From Euryodendron excelsum (lineage: Eukaryota; Streptophyta; Magnoliopsida; Ericales; Pentaphylacaceae), in the NCBI GenBank assembly GCA_033060915.1, contig CM065397.1, positions 19,571,501 through 19,635,500 of the forward strand: 64,000 nt of DNA, in the 5' to 3' direction. This document shows, piece after piece, positions 34,465 through 46,543 of this stretch; within the stretch, counting starts at the first letter, position 1, and each line of letters begins with the position of its first letter. The translations under genes and the position numbers were made by a program. The notes beneath the pieces are model-generated. The model did not search any database. It saw only the letters and a list, made by a program, of their open reading frames with translations, and had not been told where the DNA came from.

Positions 34465-35831
34465 TGTCGCGCCCCATTTTTTTGGGTGTCCAAGGTCCTT
34501 TTGGCTCGGAGACCCTAAAGCACGGAACTCTGTCACTAGACCTCATCCTCCTAGAAGGACAAGTGCGACTAGGTTGGAAAATTGGTTTGACTAAGGGCTT
34601 TTCAAAAAAATAGGAGTCGCCACCTAACTTGATTAAGGTGAGTTAGGGCACCTAAAACTAAGTGTTAATTAGAAGATTAAACTTAGGGTTTTTTGGAAAA
34701 GGTTTTGAAAACTCCCTTAAGAGAGGGTTTTTAAGGAAATGGATTGTTTGGCAACCTTTGGAAAGATTTAAGCACTTTTGGAAAATAACTCCGTTTTGGT
34801 CATTTGAAAACAGAAATCTATGGTTCGGGGGTTGGTTACGTGTAGGGAAGACATCCTAAGATCATTACCCTACCCCGCCCTTTCAGTACCTACATTTCTA
34901 ATCACCATTTGTTCACTCACTAGAATAATCGGTTACCATTGTCCACTTAATATCCACTTTAAAATTTTGAAAACGGGGTTTAATCATCACTTTTCGGATG
35001 GATGATGCATGATGTAAGTTTTTGGAAGAAGTTTGAAAATGATAAGGGTTTTGAAAGAGTTTGGAATAGGAACTTTGAATTAATTAGAATTTTTGAAAAA
35101 GGGATTGGAGTTTGAATAAAAGTTATGACCGCACCATTTTAGGTTGTCTACGTATCTCATTTGGCGAGAATCAGGTCATTCGTAGTTTGGGCAAGAGCCC
35201 GATGGAAAATAGGCGTATTAAGGCCTTTGGAAGGTTTAAAGACACTTTGGGTCTTTGAAAAAGTTTAAGACACTTTGAGGTCTTTGGAAAAGTTTAAGAC
35301 ACTTTGAGGTCTTTGGAAGTTGAAGATCCTTTATGGTCTTGGAGGTTTTGACTTGAAATTGAATGGTGGAGTGTTTTTGAAAGTGATTTTGGATCACCTT
35401 AAAGGAGTTTTGGAAAAAAAAGGCTTTGTCATGACTCAAGGGAACTTGAAAGTATTTTTTAAAGTTTTGTTTTGAAAACCTTGGAGGAATGTTTTGATGA
35501 ATTAGTTTTGGAGAGTGGTTTTTGGAAAGGGCTAAGGGTTTGGAATCCTAATATGGACAACCTTAGAGGTTGTTCTCGATTTATTACTTGTCCTTGGAAT
35601 CCCTAACCATGAGGGGGCTAGGAACACCTTAGGTTTGTGACCTTTTGAAAATATTTTTGGAAATGTCTTGAAGATGGAGTGTAAGAACATTTAAAGAGAT
35701 TATGGAGTTGGTTCCTTTTTTGGAATCATGAGAGTAGGAGGTTTTGGAAAAATAGGTTATGAGAATAGTTTGAAAGTTTGAATGATCATTTAGAAAAGGG
35801 TTCAAGAGTTGGAAACTTGAAGTGTACTAAT

Positions 35832-36190
35832 CTAGGTAAGGTTAGCCCAGGGTTAGGGGTAACGTAAGGTTAACTAACTTGGGTTAGGTAACTAGGGTAG
35901 AGTTAACCTAAGGTGAGTGAACTAGTGTCTAGTTAACCTAGGGTTGGACAACTAGGGTCAAGTTAACCTAGGGTTAGATAACTAGGGTCAAGTTAACCTA
36001 GGGTCGGATAACTAGGGTCAAGTTAACCTAGGATTGGGTAACTAGGGTCAAGTTAACCTAGGGTTAGATAACTAGGGTCAAGTTAACCTAGGGTCGGATA
36101 ACTAGGGTCAAGTTAACCTAGGGTCGGGTAACTAGGGTCAAGTTAACCTAGGGTTAGATAACTAGGGTCAAGTTAACCTAGGGTTAGATT
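35832..36190 (-). repeat. 30-bp tandem repeat array in S3
   Basis: At least ten copies of a 30-bp unit containing ACTAGGGTCAAGTTAACCTA occur with an exact 30-bp step from 35941 to 36180, with degenerate copies before that. The reverse complement array is in the H LTR (about 55365-55725). Superficially telomere-like (CCCTAGG), but not the plant CCCTAAA repeat. Confidence 0.92.
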
Positions 36191-37435
36191 GTAGAATGGT
36201 TTTGAAAGTTGGTTTGATACACTCTTAGAAAGAGTTTTGAAAAACAAAACATGTTATGCCATGGACCTTGGTTGGCAATCTTCTTGAAGATCATTTCCAT
36301 GAAAATTTTGACTCTAGCCAAGAGTATGATTTATATGGTTGGTGATTGGAGACTATTCCAAGGAAGGTTTCCTCATGGCCATTATAACCTTTATCTTGAC
36401 AAGAGTGGGGGTTTCAAAAATCACCATAATGATGACAATTTTTGGAAAATTATTTTTGATACAAAGATGGAGAGAATGCAATTTTGAAAATCATCTTTTG
36501 AGAAGGATTTTGAAAACCACTTTTCAAGGGGTCCATTCTATCAAGAAAGTGTTCATATGGCCAAACAAAAGGGAGACCACTTAAGAGAGGGTTCCATGGG
36601 GCCATTCCAACCACTACACTTTAAAGAATGGAAATCTTGAAAATTAGAGAATTAGAAAGCAGCCCTTATTCAAATTAAAATGTCATGATACCAAAATGAA
36701 AGTTAGGGGATTAGTAGGAGGTCTTCCAAGGCATAATTCCTAAAATCTCATCCTACACTTCAAGTGGCCAACTCTTGGGACAATTTTTGAAAGAAATATA
36801 GAGTTTGGAGATGGTATGAGAATTAGAGCAATGTAAGTATTGTGGAGTATGAAAATAAGCATAAAATGAAGCCAAGCACACAAGACATGATCAAAATAGT
36901 AATATGCAAGGGGTCATGATTCACATACAAGGCTTTTAGGCTACACCACATAAACAAGGGGCTCCTAGGCCATACCATCTTAGAGTAGGCTAGTGAGAGG
37001 TCCCCCTACACGGTGACTCTCACTTGCTTTCCTCTAGGCATGATCTAAGAGCCTTCTTGGCTCAAGCATGCAAGAAAGGGGGGTTGAAAATGGGGATTAA
37101 AATAGATAATAGCCCAAGTAGGCTAGGAGGGAGAAGAGAAGAGTGCGGGAGAGCACAAATGTAAAAGAGATACCACCTTTTGCCTTCAACACACTTGTAG
37201 TCTTCAATGGATGTCTTTATTGGAGCTTGAGTGACTTCAAGAGGGTTTGAGAGGCTAGAGTGGAGTGTGTAAGTGTGTATGAGGCCTTGTATGTGGAGTG
37301 TATAGGCTTGAGAGAGGTAGAATCTAGCCTAAGTATTGGAGGGGTGGAATATATGTAAGGATTCGAGTTTCTGGAGTGATTTTAGTAGAACTTCGCATCA
37401 ATTTCGGACCTGGAATATACAAAGGGGGAGGCCTC

Positions 37436-37443
37436 TATTTATA
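37436..37443 (-). promoter_or_regulatory. TATA box, solo LTR S3
   Basis: TATTTATA on the plus strand is TATAAATA on the minus strand, in the context GAGGCCTCTATTTATAGG. A G-box CACGTG lies upstream in the sense direction at 37546-37551. The base distance to the TATA box equals that in H. Confidence 0.7.
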
Positions 37444-37461
37444 GGCAATCTCGAACAGGCC

Positions 37462-37551
37462 TGGCGCATGTGCTACATGCGCATGGCCAAAATTTGGCCT
37501 TGCACATATAGGACATGCGCAGGTACTGTTCCATTGCCAGAATGACACGTG
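37462..37551 (-). promoter_or_regulatory. Paired GCGCATGT palindromes and G-box upstream of the S3 TATA
   Basis: Two imperfect palindromes (about 37464-37485, GCGCATGTGCTACATGCGC; and about 37501-37521) are followed, farther upstream in sense, by GCCACGTGTC with a CACGTG core at 37546. This occupies the place of the GGCGCC palindromes in subfamily I. ACGT-core G-boxes bind plant bZIP/bHLH factors; use here is inferred. Confidence 0.55.
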
Positions 37552-38755
37552 GCACCTATTGTACTGGATAAATCTCGACTGTTGATCGAAAGTCGGTCGA
37601 TCTTATCAAAATTTGAGCACATGTAGCATACGCTCCATCACCGGGAAGGTTTTTTTAAACTTTGCCTCGATAATTGAGTCAAATGGGAAGATTTCGGGGG
37701 AATCAGTCGCACTCAGGATGTTCTCCCAGGGCTTCCAGTGAACTTTCATGTTTTCAGGAAGTTTGAATTATGTTTGGAAGCATGGGATATCGTCTTGAGA
37801 AGTGTGCTAAAAAGGTCACTTTTGCAGAGCGTTTGTGATATGCTCCGGGGGTGTTTGAACGTGGCTGTTTTCGTTTCGTGTGATCAAGGCCTTCGGGAAA
37901 CGATCTATTCGATCGGACCGTACCGATGGAAAGTACTCTGGAAATACTTTCAGGAATTCTCAGATTTACACATTTCTCAAGTCATTTGATGGTGCGTTTT
38001 GATTAGGGAATCGGAAAAAAAGTCAACCTTGGCGGAGCGTTTGCGAGACGCTCTAGGGGTTGTTAAAAGTAGCCATATTTGGGCCATACGATGAAGGGCT
38101 TTAGGAAGCGATCTATCCGATCGAGCTGTATCGATGGAAAGATCTATGAATGAGCTTTCGAGAATTCCCTAATTTACGCATTTGTCAAGTCAGTTGATGG
38201 TGCGTTATAATCAGTGAATCGAGAAAAAAGACAATTTAGGCGGAGTGTCTGCGAGACGCTCCAGGGAACTTTTATCGAGTCGTGTGAGTTTAGTGTTGTA
38301 AAGTCCTCCTCGGGTTAAACAAGGGCGTGTGGTGAAACCCTCTGCTCGAAATCCTGAGGCTGGTGCTGTTTCGAGGTATATTTGGGCTTCCACAGGCAAA
38401 ATGGTCATTTTGACCAGGATTGGCTGGAAATGGTTAGGAATGGTTTGGTGTGTGCGTTAAGTGTGTAGGGTTGTTCAAGGATGATTTTGAAAAAGTCTTT
38501 TACTGTTCGGTGGGGATTGTGCAGTGCTAAAGTGTTCAGGGGTAAAACGGTCATTTTAACCGGAGTTAGTTGGAATGGGACCGAAATTGGACTGAATGGC
38601 GTGCGGGAGGCGCCTAACAGTTTAGTAACATTTGGAAAGGTTGACTTATCGTTTTGAGAGATTTTGAACTTTCCCAAAACGCGCCTGGAGGCCCAAATGG
38701 TGGGTTTGGTCATTTTTTTACCGAGTCGGGCTAGCAAGCGCCGGTGTTGACCTAG

Positions 38756-39150
38756 GTGTTGGTTCCCGAGACCGCCCGGTCTTGGAAAACTACCTGCGCG
38801 GTGTTGGTCTCTAAGAATGCCCGATCTTAGAGAACTATCTGTAAGGGTGGTGTTGGTTCCTGAGAACGTCTGGTCCCAGAAAGCTACCTGGAAGGGTGGT
38901 GTCGGTTCCTGAGAATAACTGGTCCCAAATAGCTACCTAGAAGGGTGGTGTTGGTCTCTAAGAACGCCCGATCTTGGAGAACTACCAAATGACGGACATT
39001 TTACGTTGGCGAGCTAGCAGGCGCCAGAAGTGAACCGTCTGGATTTTGATGAGGTGTTGGTCCCTGATATCGCCTGATTCCGGGAAGCTATCTGGATGGC
39101 ATTGGTTTCCGGGACCGCCCGGTCCAGAAAGCTACCTGGAATAATGGTGC
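38756..39150 (-). repeat. About 48-bp tandem repeat (GGTGTTGGT... units) in the U3 of S3
   Basis: GTGTTGGT or a variant recurs at 38756, 38801, 38849, 38899 and 38948, spacing 45-50 bp. Each unit has an inverted core such as AGACCGCCCGGTCT. The reverse array is in the H LTR at about 52310-52650. Confidence 0.85.
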
Positions 39151-39304
39151 TTATGGCTCCAGTGGATCCTTGTGGGCCCGAGAACGACCAGCTGGTTGGA
39201 TTGGAGACTGTAAGGCTCATCTTGAACCTGTATATATTGTGACATTGGAAACCGAACCCGGTCGGGCCGGAGATTGCCAAGCGGGCAAAAATGGGGTGCT
39301 TACA

Positions 39305-39532
39305 CTAGTGAAGCCAGGCTAAAAAGTTTATGGCAGTCACTAGTACAGACACCCAAATCTTCGGAAGATACGTTAGTTACCGACTTAAAAACTTTCCTAA
39401 GTGGTGCTAAGCCAAATTTTAGCCTGGCACCGCTCCTAGTGGTGCTAGAAGGACTTTTGGCCTGGCGCCACTACAACAGACACTAGGTTGTTCTTCTCTT
39501 TATAAATACAGAGTCTCTTCCAGTGTGGAAGG
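39305..39532 (+). mobile_element. E3 5' LTR, segment 2
   Basis: It resumes at CTAGTGAAGCCAGGCTAAAA, the expected continuation of the E3 LTR after GAGTCACTC. It includes TATAAATA (39501-39508) and ends at the GAAGG target of S4. Confidence 0.88.
39501..39508 (+). promoter_or_regulatory. TATA box, E3 5' LTR
   Basis: TATAAATA followed by CAGAGTCTCTTCCAG, the subfamily I context. Confidence 0.7.
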
Positions 39533-39732
39533 TGTAAACACCCCATTTTTTACCGCTCGGCGGTCTACACTCCATCCAAACTTGTGTTTAAGTCGATATG
39601 GACGTATTCCAATCAAAATTAACTTTCTAAGTCTAATCCCGTCAGTTCATCACTTCACGGGCCTTGCCAGGCCCAAATAGAGGTAAAAGGACCAAAATTC
39701 CCTTTGTGGGCATTGTTTGGTCTAATTCCAAA

Positions 39733-40170
39733 TTAGGCACGTCTTTCCGAAGATGGTAAGTCCCTTTTCCAATTCCAAATCAGGTGCGTCATTCCAAAGG
39801 CAGTAAGTCCCCTTTCCAATTTCAAATCAGGCACGTCTTTCCGAAGACGGTAAGTCCCCTTTTCAAATCCAACAGGCACGTCTTTCCAAATGCGGTAAGT
39901 CCCTTTTCCAATTCTAATTCCAATCCCTCTCTCGAGATAGTTGATTCCTCGAGACGGCAATTCTATTCAGTCAGGCACGTCTTTCCGAAGACAGTAAGTC
40001 CCATTTCCAATTCCAAACCAAGTGCGTCTTTCCGAAGATGGTAAGTCCCCTTTTTCAATTCCAAATCAGGCGCGTCTTTCCGAAGACGATAAGTCCCCTT
40101 TCCAATTCAAAACCAGGCGCGTTTTTCTGAAGATGGTAAGTCCCCTTTCCAATTCCAATTCCAATTCCAA
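39733..40170 (+). repeat. Tandem CGTCTTTCCGAAGACG units in the U3 of S4
   Basis: Seven or more units of about 46-49 bp (a longer insert is present once) each contain GGCACGTCTTTCCGAAGACG or a variant and GGTAAGTCCCCTTTCCAATT. The core is an inverted repeat, CGTCTT-TCCG-AAGACG. It corresponds to part of the 81-bp unit of S1. Confidence 0.85.
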
Positions 40171-41450
40171 TCCCTCTCTCGAGATAGTTGATTCCTCGAG
40201 ATGGTCCGACACGTTTTTCAAAAAAAATCTCTTCGAAACGGTAAGTCCCTTTAAACCTATCGACCGGGACGAGACCCCAAGTCCCCTAGATGGTAGAACG
40301 GTCCACCTTTGGTGCCTGCTAGCCTGGCAATGTAGAAATGTCCATTTAAGCATGCATTTCAAGAAAGTTGATACTTAGGCGCTAAGTCCCTTTACCAGCT
40401 TCCCGATATCAGGCAATCTCGGGAATGATCACGAACCGTTAGAGTAGCGGAAATACTCACAAACATCGCAACCGTTAGAGTAGCGAAAATACTCGCAAAC
40501 AGGTCGATATAGGAAATTGCCAATAAACCCCTGTATCATGCGACCGCCGTCAGAGTGGCGGAAACACTCAAAACCCAGGTAAACACCAATGCCTGCTAGC
40601 CCACTTATGTGAAAAATGACCAAACTGCCCTTAGGGCCATTTTTTGGCACATTTCTCGAGAACAAATTTGAGTCCTTAGAACGGTAAGTCCAACCTTCCA
40701 AGATTGTCTTAAAAGCAATCCGGCATGATTAGGTGCCCCCCAGTCAATTTCGGGTCAATTCCGAGACTTTTCGATCAAGATGACCATTTTGTCCCTAGGC
40801 ATTCGAATGTCTCGAGAACCACACCGGCCCTGGGTATCAAACCGGTTACCTCCCAAGAATACTTTTTATAGCATTCCTGACCTTCCTTTAACTTTTCGGA
40901 TCATTCCGAGTCAGTTTTGACGAACCCGGTGCAAAATGACCGTTTTGCCCCTAGTGGGCCGATCACCTTTTCCAACCACACTGGCTCTGGGTATCAAACT
41001 GAAAACCATTGGGAACATTCTGAATAATGCTTCCAAATCTCGAGTCTTCTTTCGGGACATTTTGGGTCCGTCTCGGTAGCTTTCCGGCTTGGTTGACCGT
41101 TTTGCCCCTATTCTCATTTTTCAAGTCAAATACCTCTGGAACACTGTTCTAAGTGTTCTTGCCCTTTTTTCGGCCTTCCGGGTCATTTTCAATCCCTTAA
41201 ATCCTTCTCGGACTTTCCGGAGTCACTCCTAGTGAAGCCAGGCTAAAAATTGCATGGTAGTCACTAGTACAGGCGCCCAAATCTGTCAAAGATACCTTGC
41301 TTGCCGACTTAACAAACTTTTCTAACTTGCTGGCGCCACTGCCACTAGTAGTGGTGCCAAGCCAAAAAATGGCCTGGCGCCACTCATAGTGGCGCCAAGA
41401 GGAATTTTGCCCTAGCGCCACTGCAACAGGCGCTAGGTCTATCTCATGTC

Positions 41451-41458
41451 TATAAATA
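41451..41458 (+). promoter_or_regulatory. TATA box, solo LTR S4
   Basis: TATAAATA followed by CAGAGCCTCCTCCAATG. GGCGCCACT palindromic motifs occur at about 41330-41440 upstream. Confidence 0.7.
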
Positions 41459-42329
41459 CAGAGCCTCCTCCAATGTAAAAAGGGTCGGCAAACTCAATCT
41501 AAAATCCCTAATTTTTGATATACATAGCTCGTACACTCCCAAAACCCTAGCTTCTCTAGGTTTTCCAAACCCCAGCTAAACCCTAGCCTCCTATACACTC
41601 CTACACACTCTCATACACTTATACACTAGCCTCCAACCCTCCTTTGAAGACTTGAAGGGCTGTAATCTAAACGTTTGAAGATTGAAGACGAACTCTTGAA
41701 GATTGAAGCGAAGACCGAAGAAAAAGCAAGAAAAGCAAGGCGCGCAAAGCTAAGCAAAATAAAGAAGACACAAGGTAGGCTTTTTATTTAAATTTTCGCA
41801 CTTCCCCTTCTCTCTTCTCTCTTCTAACCCACTTGGGTTTTCTCTATTTTAATCCCCAATCTCTTTCTCACCCTTTCTTTGCCTGCTTGAAACAAAGGGA
41901 CCCCCGGTTTATGTGTAGGATTAGACTATTGGAGGGACACCGTGTCGGGGGCTTTCTTTTAGTCTAACCGGAGACCACGTGGGTTCGGCCCCCTTGATTA
42001 TGTGGTGAAGCCTTAACCTTGTATGTTCACGACCCCAATTTGCATTGTGCATATCATTATCTTGCATTCTTCAAAAAAAATCATTTTTAAACTCATTTTC
42101 AAAGCTTGTATTAAATTTGTTTTCAAAATTGCATCAAAATCTCCTTTTTCAAAATTTGTTTTCAAAATCACAATCCTAGGGTGATTCTAGCCTTTCCATG
42201 GCTAGGATTGCTTTAAGAAAGTGTTACATTTAAAATGACCGATATGGTCTATATTTTCAACTCCTTGCTGTTTTCAAAACCACTTTCTTAAAGTGGTTCT
42301 AATCTTTTTATAGTTAAAATCATTTTAGG

Positions 42330-43870
42330 AAAGTGAGACATTTTTATACTTTCCAAAAACTCTATTTTCAAAAATCTCTTTTCCAACATGCTTTCTTAAA
42401 ACTCTTCTTTCGAAAGTTGTTTTCAAAAACTCTCTCCAAAAATCTATTTTTCAAATCTTCTCTTTTCAAACTCCTTTCCAAAATACTCCCCTCAAAATTC
42501 GCTTTCCTAAAAACTCTTTCCAAAAAGCTTCTTCCAAAATCTTGCTTCCCAAACTCTCTCAAAGTTTTACTTTTTAAAAACTTCCTTTCTAAAACTTTTT
42601 TTCAAATTCACTTTCTAAAAACTCATCACCAGAATTTCTTTCCAAAACCTCTCTCTTTTCAAAATCTACATTCTAGAAACTCCTCCTAGGATTTCCTTCC
42701 CAAAACCTCCTTTCCAAAAAAACTCACTTTCCAAAAACTCTTTCCTTAGAGAGTCCAAGTCAAGCCCTAGAACTCACAATTAGGAAACCCTAATTTTCTT
42801 TCCAAAAACATGATTTTCAACCTTGCCCCAAACCTAGGTTTCCAAAACCTCTTGTTTTCTATATCAAAACTATACATATTTTCAAAACTTATTTTTTGCG
42901 TCAAAACTATAGTTTTCTAAATCTAGGGTTTCTCAAAACTTCCCTTTCCAAATCCTTGTCAAATCCAATCTTCCTGTTTAGGAAACTAGATCCAATCCTC
43001 CGTTTTTGGAAACCAAAATCAAACCTTCTCTTTTAGAAACAAAATCCAATCCTTGCTTTAGGAAATAGGAATCTCAATCCTTCCAAATCCGAATATTTCC
43101 TAATTCAACTCTTTCCTAATCTTCTACTTTCCTAAATCTTAAGTTTCTAAAACTTGAACATAAAAGTCTTTCCTAAATTTTAAAACTCAAAATCTAAATC
43201 TTTCCTAATTAAACTCTCTCCTAATTTCCTACCTTCCTAAACCATAAGTTTCCTAAAAGTTTCAAATCTTTCCTTAAACATTAAGCTTCCAAATCTTTCC
43301 TAATTCTACCCCTTTTCAAATCTTAACTTTCCAAATCTAAGTTTTCAAATCTTTCTTAAATTCAAACCTTTCCTAATCTCAAGATTTTCTAAAACTCTAA
43401 AACTTTCTAAATCTTAAACTTTCTAAATTTTAAATCTTTCCAAATTCAAAGTTTTCTAAATTCAAAACTTTCTTAAGTAAAACTTCCAAACTTTCTAAGT
43501 TCTAGACTTTCCTAAAACTTCAAATCTTTCCCAAATCTAAAACTTTCTAAACTCAAAACTTTCTTATTTTCAAAATTTTCTTATTTTCAAAACCTTTCTT
43601 AAAATGAAACTTTCTTAATTCAAAACTTTCCTAAGTTGAAATTTTCTTAATTCAAAACTTTCCTAAGTCGAAATTTTCCTAAGTCAAAACTTTTCCTAAT
43701 TTAAAAGTTTCCTAAAACGGAACTTTCCTAAAACGAAACTTTCCTAAATTCAAACTTTTCCTAATTCGAATCTTTTCTAAACTCCAACTTTCCTAATCTT
43801 CCAAGTCCAACATTCAAATCAAATCATTCTAAATTTCAAGTCTTTCCTAAGTCTAGGTTTCCTAAAACCG
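42330..43870 (+). repeat. G-depleted degenerate repeat tract in S4
   Basis: About 1.5 kb consists of variations of CTTTCCTAAATTCAAAA, nearly devoid of G on the sense strand. Long frames rich in Phe/Ser/Lys arise from this composition and are not genes. Confidence 0.8.
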
Positions 43871-44825
43871 AGCCTTTCCAAAACCAATCTTTTCAAATCT
43901 TCCAATCAAAGTCCAAATTTTCTATTCTTCCAATTCCAATTTGAATTCCAACTCCAACTCTTTTCCAAATCAACTCTTCTATTTTCTATCGGACTCTTGT
44001 CCAGACTACGACTGACCTGATTCCTCCAAAATGATACGTAGGCAACCCTCATGGGTGTGGTCACAACATGTTTCAAATTTCTATTTCTACAACTTCTTTC
44101 CAATCTCCAATCCTACAATTTTCTTCAAGTTTCCAATTCCATGATCTATTTCTATTTTCAATCTTCTATTTCAATTTCCAAAACATTTTTTTCCAAATTC
44201 AAGCTTCTATCTCTTTCTTTTCAAATCAAATCAAATTCTTTTCAAATCTATTTTCAAATCAAGTCTCTTTTCTTGCACTTGCATATCATGCATCATGTTA
44301 GTTTCTTTTCAAACATTGTTTTTCAAAGTGGATAGGATTGAGCTATTTGTTAGTTGAAGACTCTCATAGGTGAATCTAGGGTAGATTGACATGTAGGTAC
44401 CGAAAGGGCGGGGTAGGGTGATGGCTTAGTGCGTCTTCCCTACACGTAACCAACCTCCAAATCTAGGATCACTGTTTTCGAAAGGCCAAAAGGAGTTATT
44501 TTTCAAAAAGGGCTTAAATGTTTTCCAAGGGTTGCTAAACAACCTTTTCCTTAAAAACCCTCTCTTGTGGAGATATTTTCAAAAACCTTTTCCAAAAACC
44601 CTAAGTGTAGTTTTCGGATTATGCTTAGTTTTTAGGTGACTTAACTCACCTTAATCAAGTTAGGTGGCGACTCCAAATCTTTTCTAAAAACCCTTTATTC
44701 AAATTAATTTTCAATTTAAACTTAGTCGCACTCATTCTTCTAGGAGGGTGAGTTCTAACGAGAGAGTACAGTAATTTTCCCGCTTGTGTGTGTATTCCTC
44801 GAGTGCTAAAAATCTGGGCGCAATA

Positions 44826-46543
44826 GAAGGGGTCCGCAAACTCAGTCTAAAAACCCTACTCTTCTATATACAGAGCTTGTAGCTTCCTTAAACCCTAGTT
44901 TTCTTTAGGTTTTCCAAACCCTAGCCCCCATACACAAACCCTAGTTCTCATATACTCCCATACACTTATATACACTCATACACTAGCCTCTCAAGCCTCC
45001 ATTGAAGACTTGAAGTGCTACAACCTTAAGCTCTCGAAGATCAAGACAAGTTCCCAAATATCAAGACGAAGACTAAAGCGAAGACCGAAGCAAAGCAAGA
45101 AAAACAAAGTGTGTAAAGCAAAGCAAAGCAAAATAAAGAAGATACAAGGTAGGCTCTCAATTTAATTTTACACATCTTCCCCCTCTCTCTTCTCCCTCCT
45201 AACCCACTTGGGTTTTCTTCTATTTTAATCCCCCATCTTCTTCCCCCCTTTCCTGCATGCTTGAAACAAGGGACTTCCCGGTCCATGTGTAGGATTAGGC
45301 TAATGGAAGGTCCTTGTGTCGGGGGCTTTCTTTTAGTCTAACCGGAGACTACGTGCGCGCGGCCCCCTTGATTATGTGGTGAAGCCTTTAACCTTGTATA
45401 TTCATGACCCCAACTTACATTGTGCATATCATAATCTTATATTCTTCCAAAATTCGTTTTTAAATTCATTTTCAAAACTTGCATTAACATCATTTTCAAA
45501 CTTGCATCAAAATCTTCTTTTTTAAAACTTGTTTTCAAAATCACAATCCTAAGGTGATTCTAGCCTTTTCATTGTTAGGGTTGCTTTAGGAAAGTGTTAC
45601 ATTTAAAGTGACCGATATGGTCCATATTTTTAAAATCTTGTTGTTTTCAAAACCACTATCCTAAGGTGGTTCTAACCTTCTTATGGTTAGAATCGCTTTA
45701 AGGAAGTGAGATATTTTTATGAACTTTCCAAAACTCCCTTTTCAAATCTCTCTTTCTAAAAATTTATTTTCCAACGTACTTTCTAAAAACTCTCTCCACT
45801 CTCCTTTTCAAAATTCCTTTCTAAAAACTCCCTCTAGAAAATCTATTTTTCAAAACTCCTTTTTGAACTCCTTTCCAAAAAAGCTCTCTTCAAAATTGCT
45901 TTTCTAAAAACACACCTTAAATTTCCTTCCTAAAAACTCTTTCCAAAAACCTCTTTCCTAAAAACCCTTTCCTAAAAGTTTTTTTCCAAAATCTTCTTTC
46001 TAAAACTCCTCTCAAGTTCACTTTCCAAAAACTCCTTTTTAGGATCTCCTTACAAAAATCTTCTTTCTTTAAAATTCACTTTCCAAAAACTCTGCTCTTG
46101 GATTGCATTTCAAAAATCTCCCTTTCTAAAAATTCACTTTCCAAAAACTCTTTCCTTAGAGCCTAAATTAAACCCTAGAGCCATCGATTAGGAAACCCTA
46201 ATTTCCTTTCTTAAAACATGTTTTCCACTCTTGCCTTAAAACCTAGGTTTCCAAAAATTTTTCTTTTACATCAAAATCATAAGTTTTCAAAAACCTATTT
46301 TCTACATCAAAACTATAGTCTTCCAAATCTAGGGTTGCTAAAACTTCACCTTCCAAATCCATGCCAAATCCATTCTCCCATTTAGGAAACTAGAACTTAT
46401 CCTCCGTTTTTGGAAACAAAATCAAACACCTCTTTTAGAAACAAGATCGAATCATTTGTTTTAGGAAATAGGAATCTCAATCCTTCCTAGTCTAAGCCTT
46501 TCCTAATTCACTCATTCCTAATCTCATACCTTCCTAAACCATA
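44826..46543 (+). mobile_element. E3 5' LTR, segment 3 (ends at an internal deletion)
   Basis: It continues from GGTCCGCAAACTC through the transcribed region into the G-poor tract, and stops abruptly at CCTTCCTAAACCATA. The last third of the LTR, including the GCGCGACA end, is missing. Confidence 0.85.

Larger units (their letters stand above)
34465..39304 (-). mobile_element. Solo LTR S3 (subfamily II), 4840 bp, TSD CTAAT/CTAGT
   Basis: On the minus strand it starts TGTAAGCACCCC (39304) and ends GGGCGCGACA (34465). The flanks CTAAT (34460-34464) and CTAGT (39305-39309) differ by one base. It belongs to the same subfamily as the 5' LTR of H: both have the 30-bp CCTAGGTTAACTT-type array, the GCGCATGT palindromes with a G-box, and the ~48-bp GGTGTTGGT array. 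It is otherwise only partly similar to subfamily I, mainly at both ends. No internal sequence remains. Confidence 0.92.
39533..44825 (+). mobile_element. Solo LTR S4 (subfamily I), 5293 bp, TSD GAAGG
   Basis: It starts TGTAAACACCCC (39533) and ends CTGGGCGCAATA (44825), both slightly mutated termini. GAAGG flanks it exactly on both sides (39528-39532, 44826-44830), and the E3 LTR continues without loss (CCAGTGTG|GAAGG, then GGTCCGCAAACTC). It contains TATA at 41451, palindromes before it, a long G-poor tract (42330-43870) and a U3 array of CGTCTTTCCGAAGACG units (39733-40160). Confidence 0.94.

Noticed and set aside
34106..34594. 162-codon plus-strand frame
   Set aside because: It runs across the insertion point of solo LTR S3 (34464/34465), so it cannot be an ancestral gene; sequence is ordinary LTR.
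35832..36190. Interstitial telomere-like array
   Set aside because: Unit is 30 bp with CCTAGG/GTTAACTT cores; no consecutive CCCTAAA/TTTAGGG units, so not telomeric.
39733..40170. CRISPR-like array of palindromic repeats with spacers
   Set aside because: The spacers are themselves near-identical and the array is a plant LTR U3 tandem repeat; genome context is a eukaryotic retrotransposon nest.
42333..42689. 118-codon Phe/Ser/Lys-rich frame
   Set aside because: Produced by the G-depleted degenerate repeats of the LTR; similar frames appear at the same place in other LTRs with unrelated order of residues.
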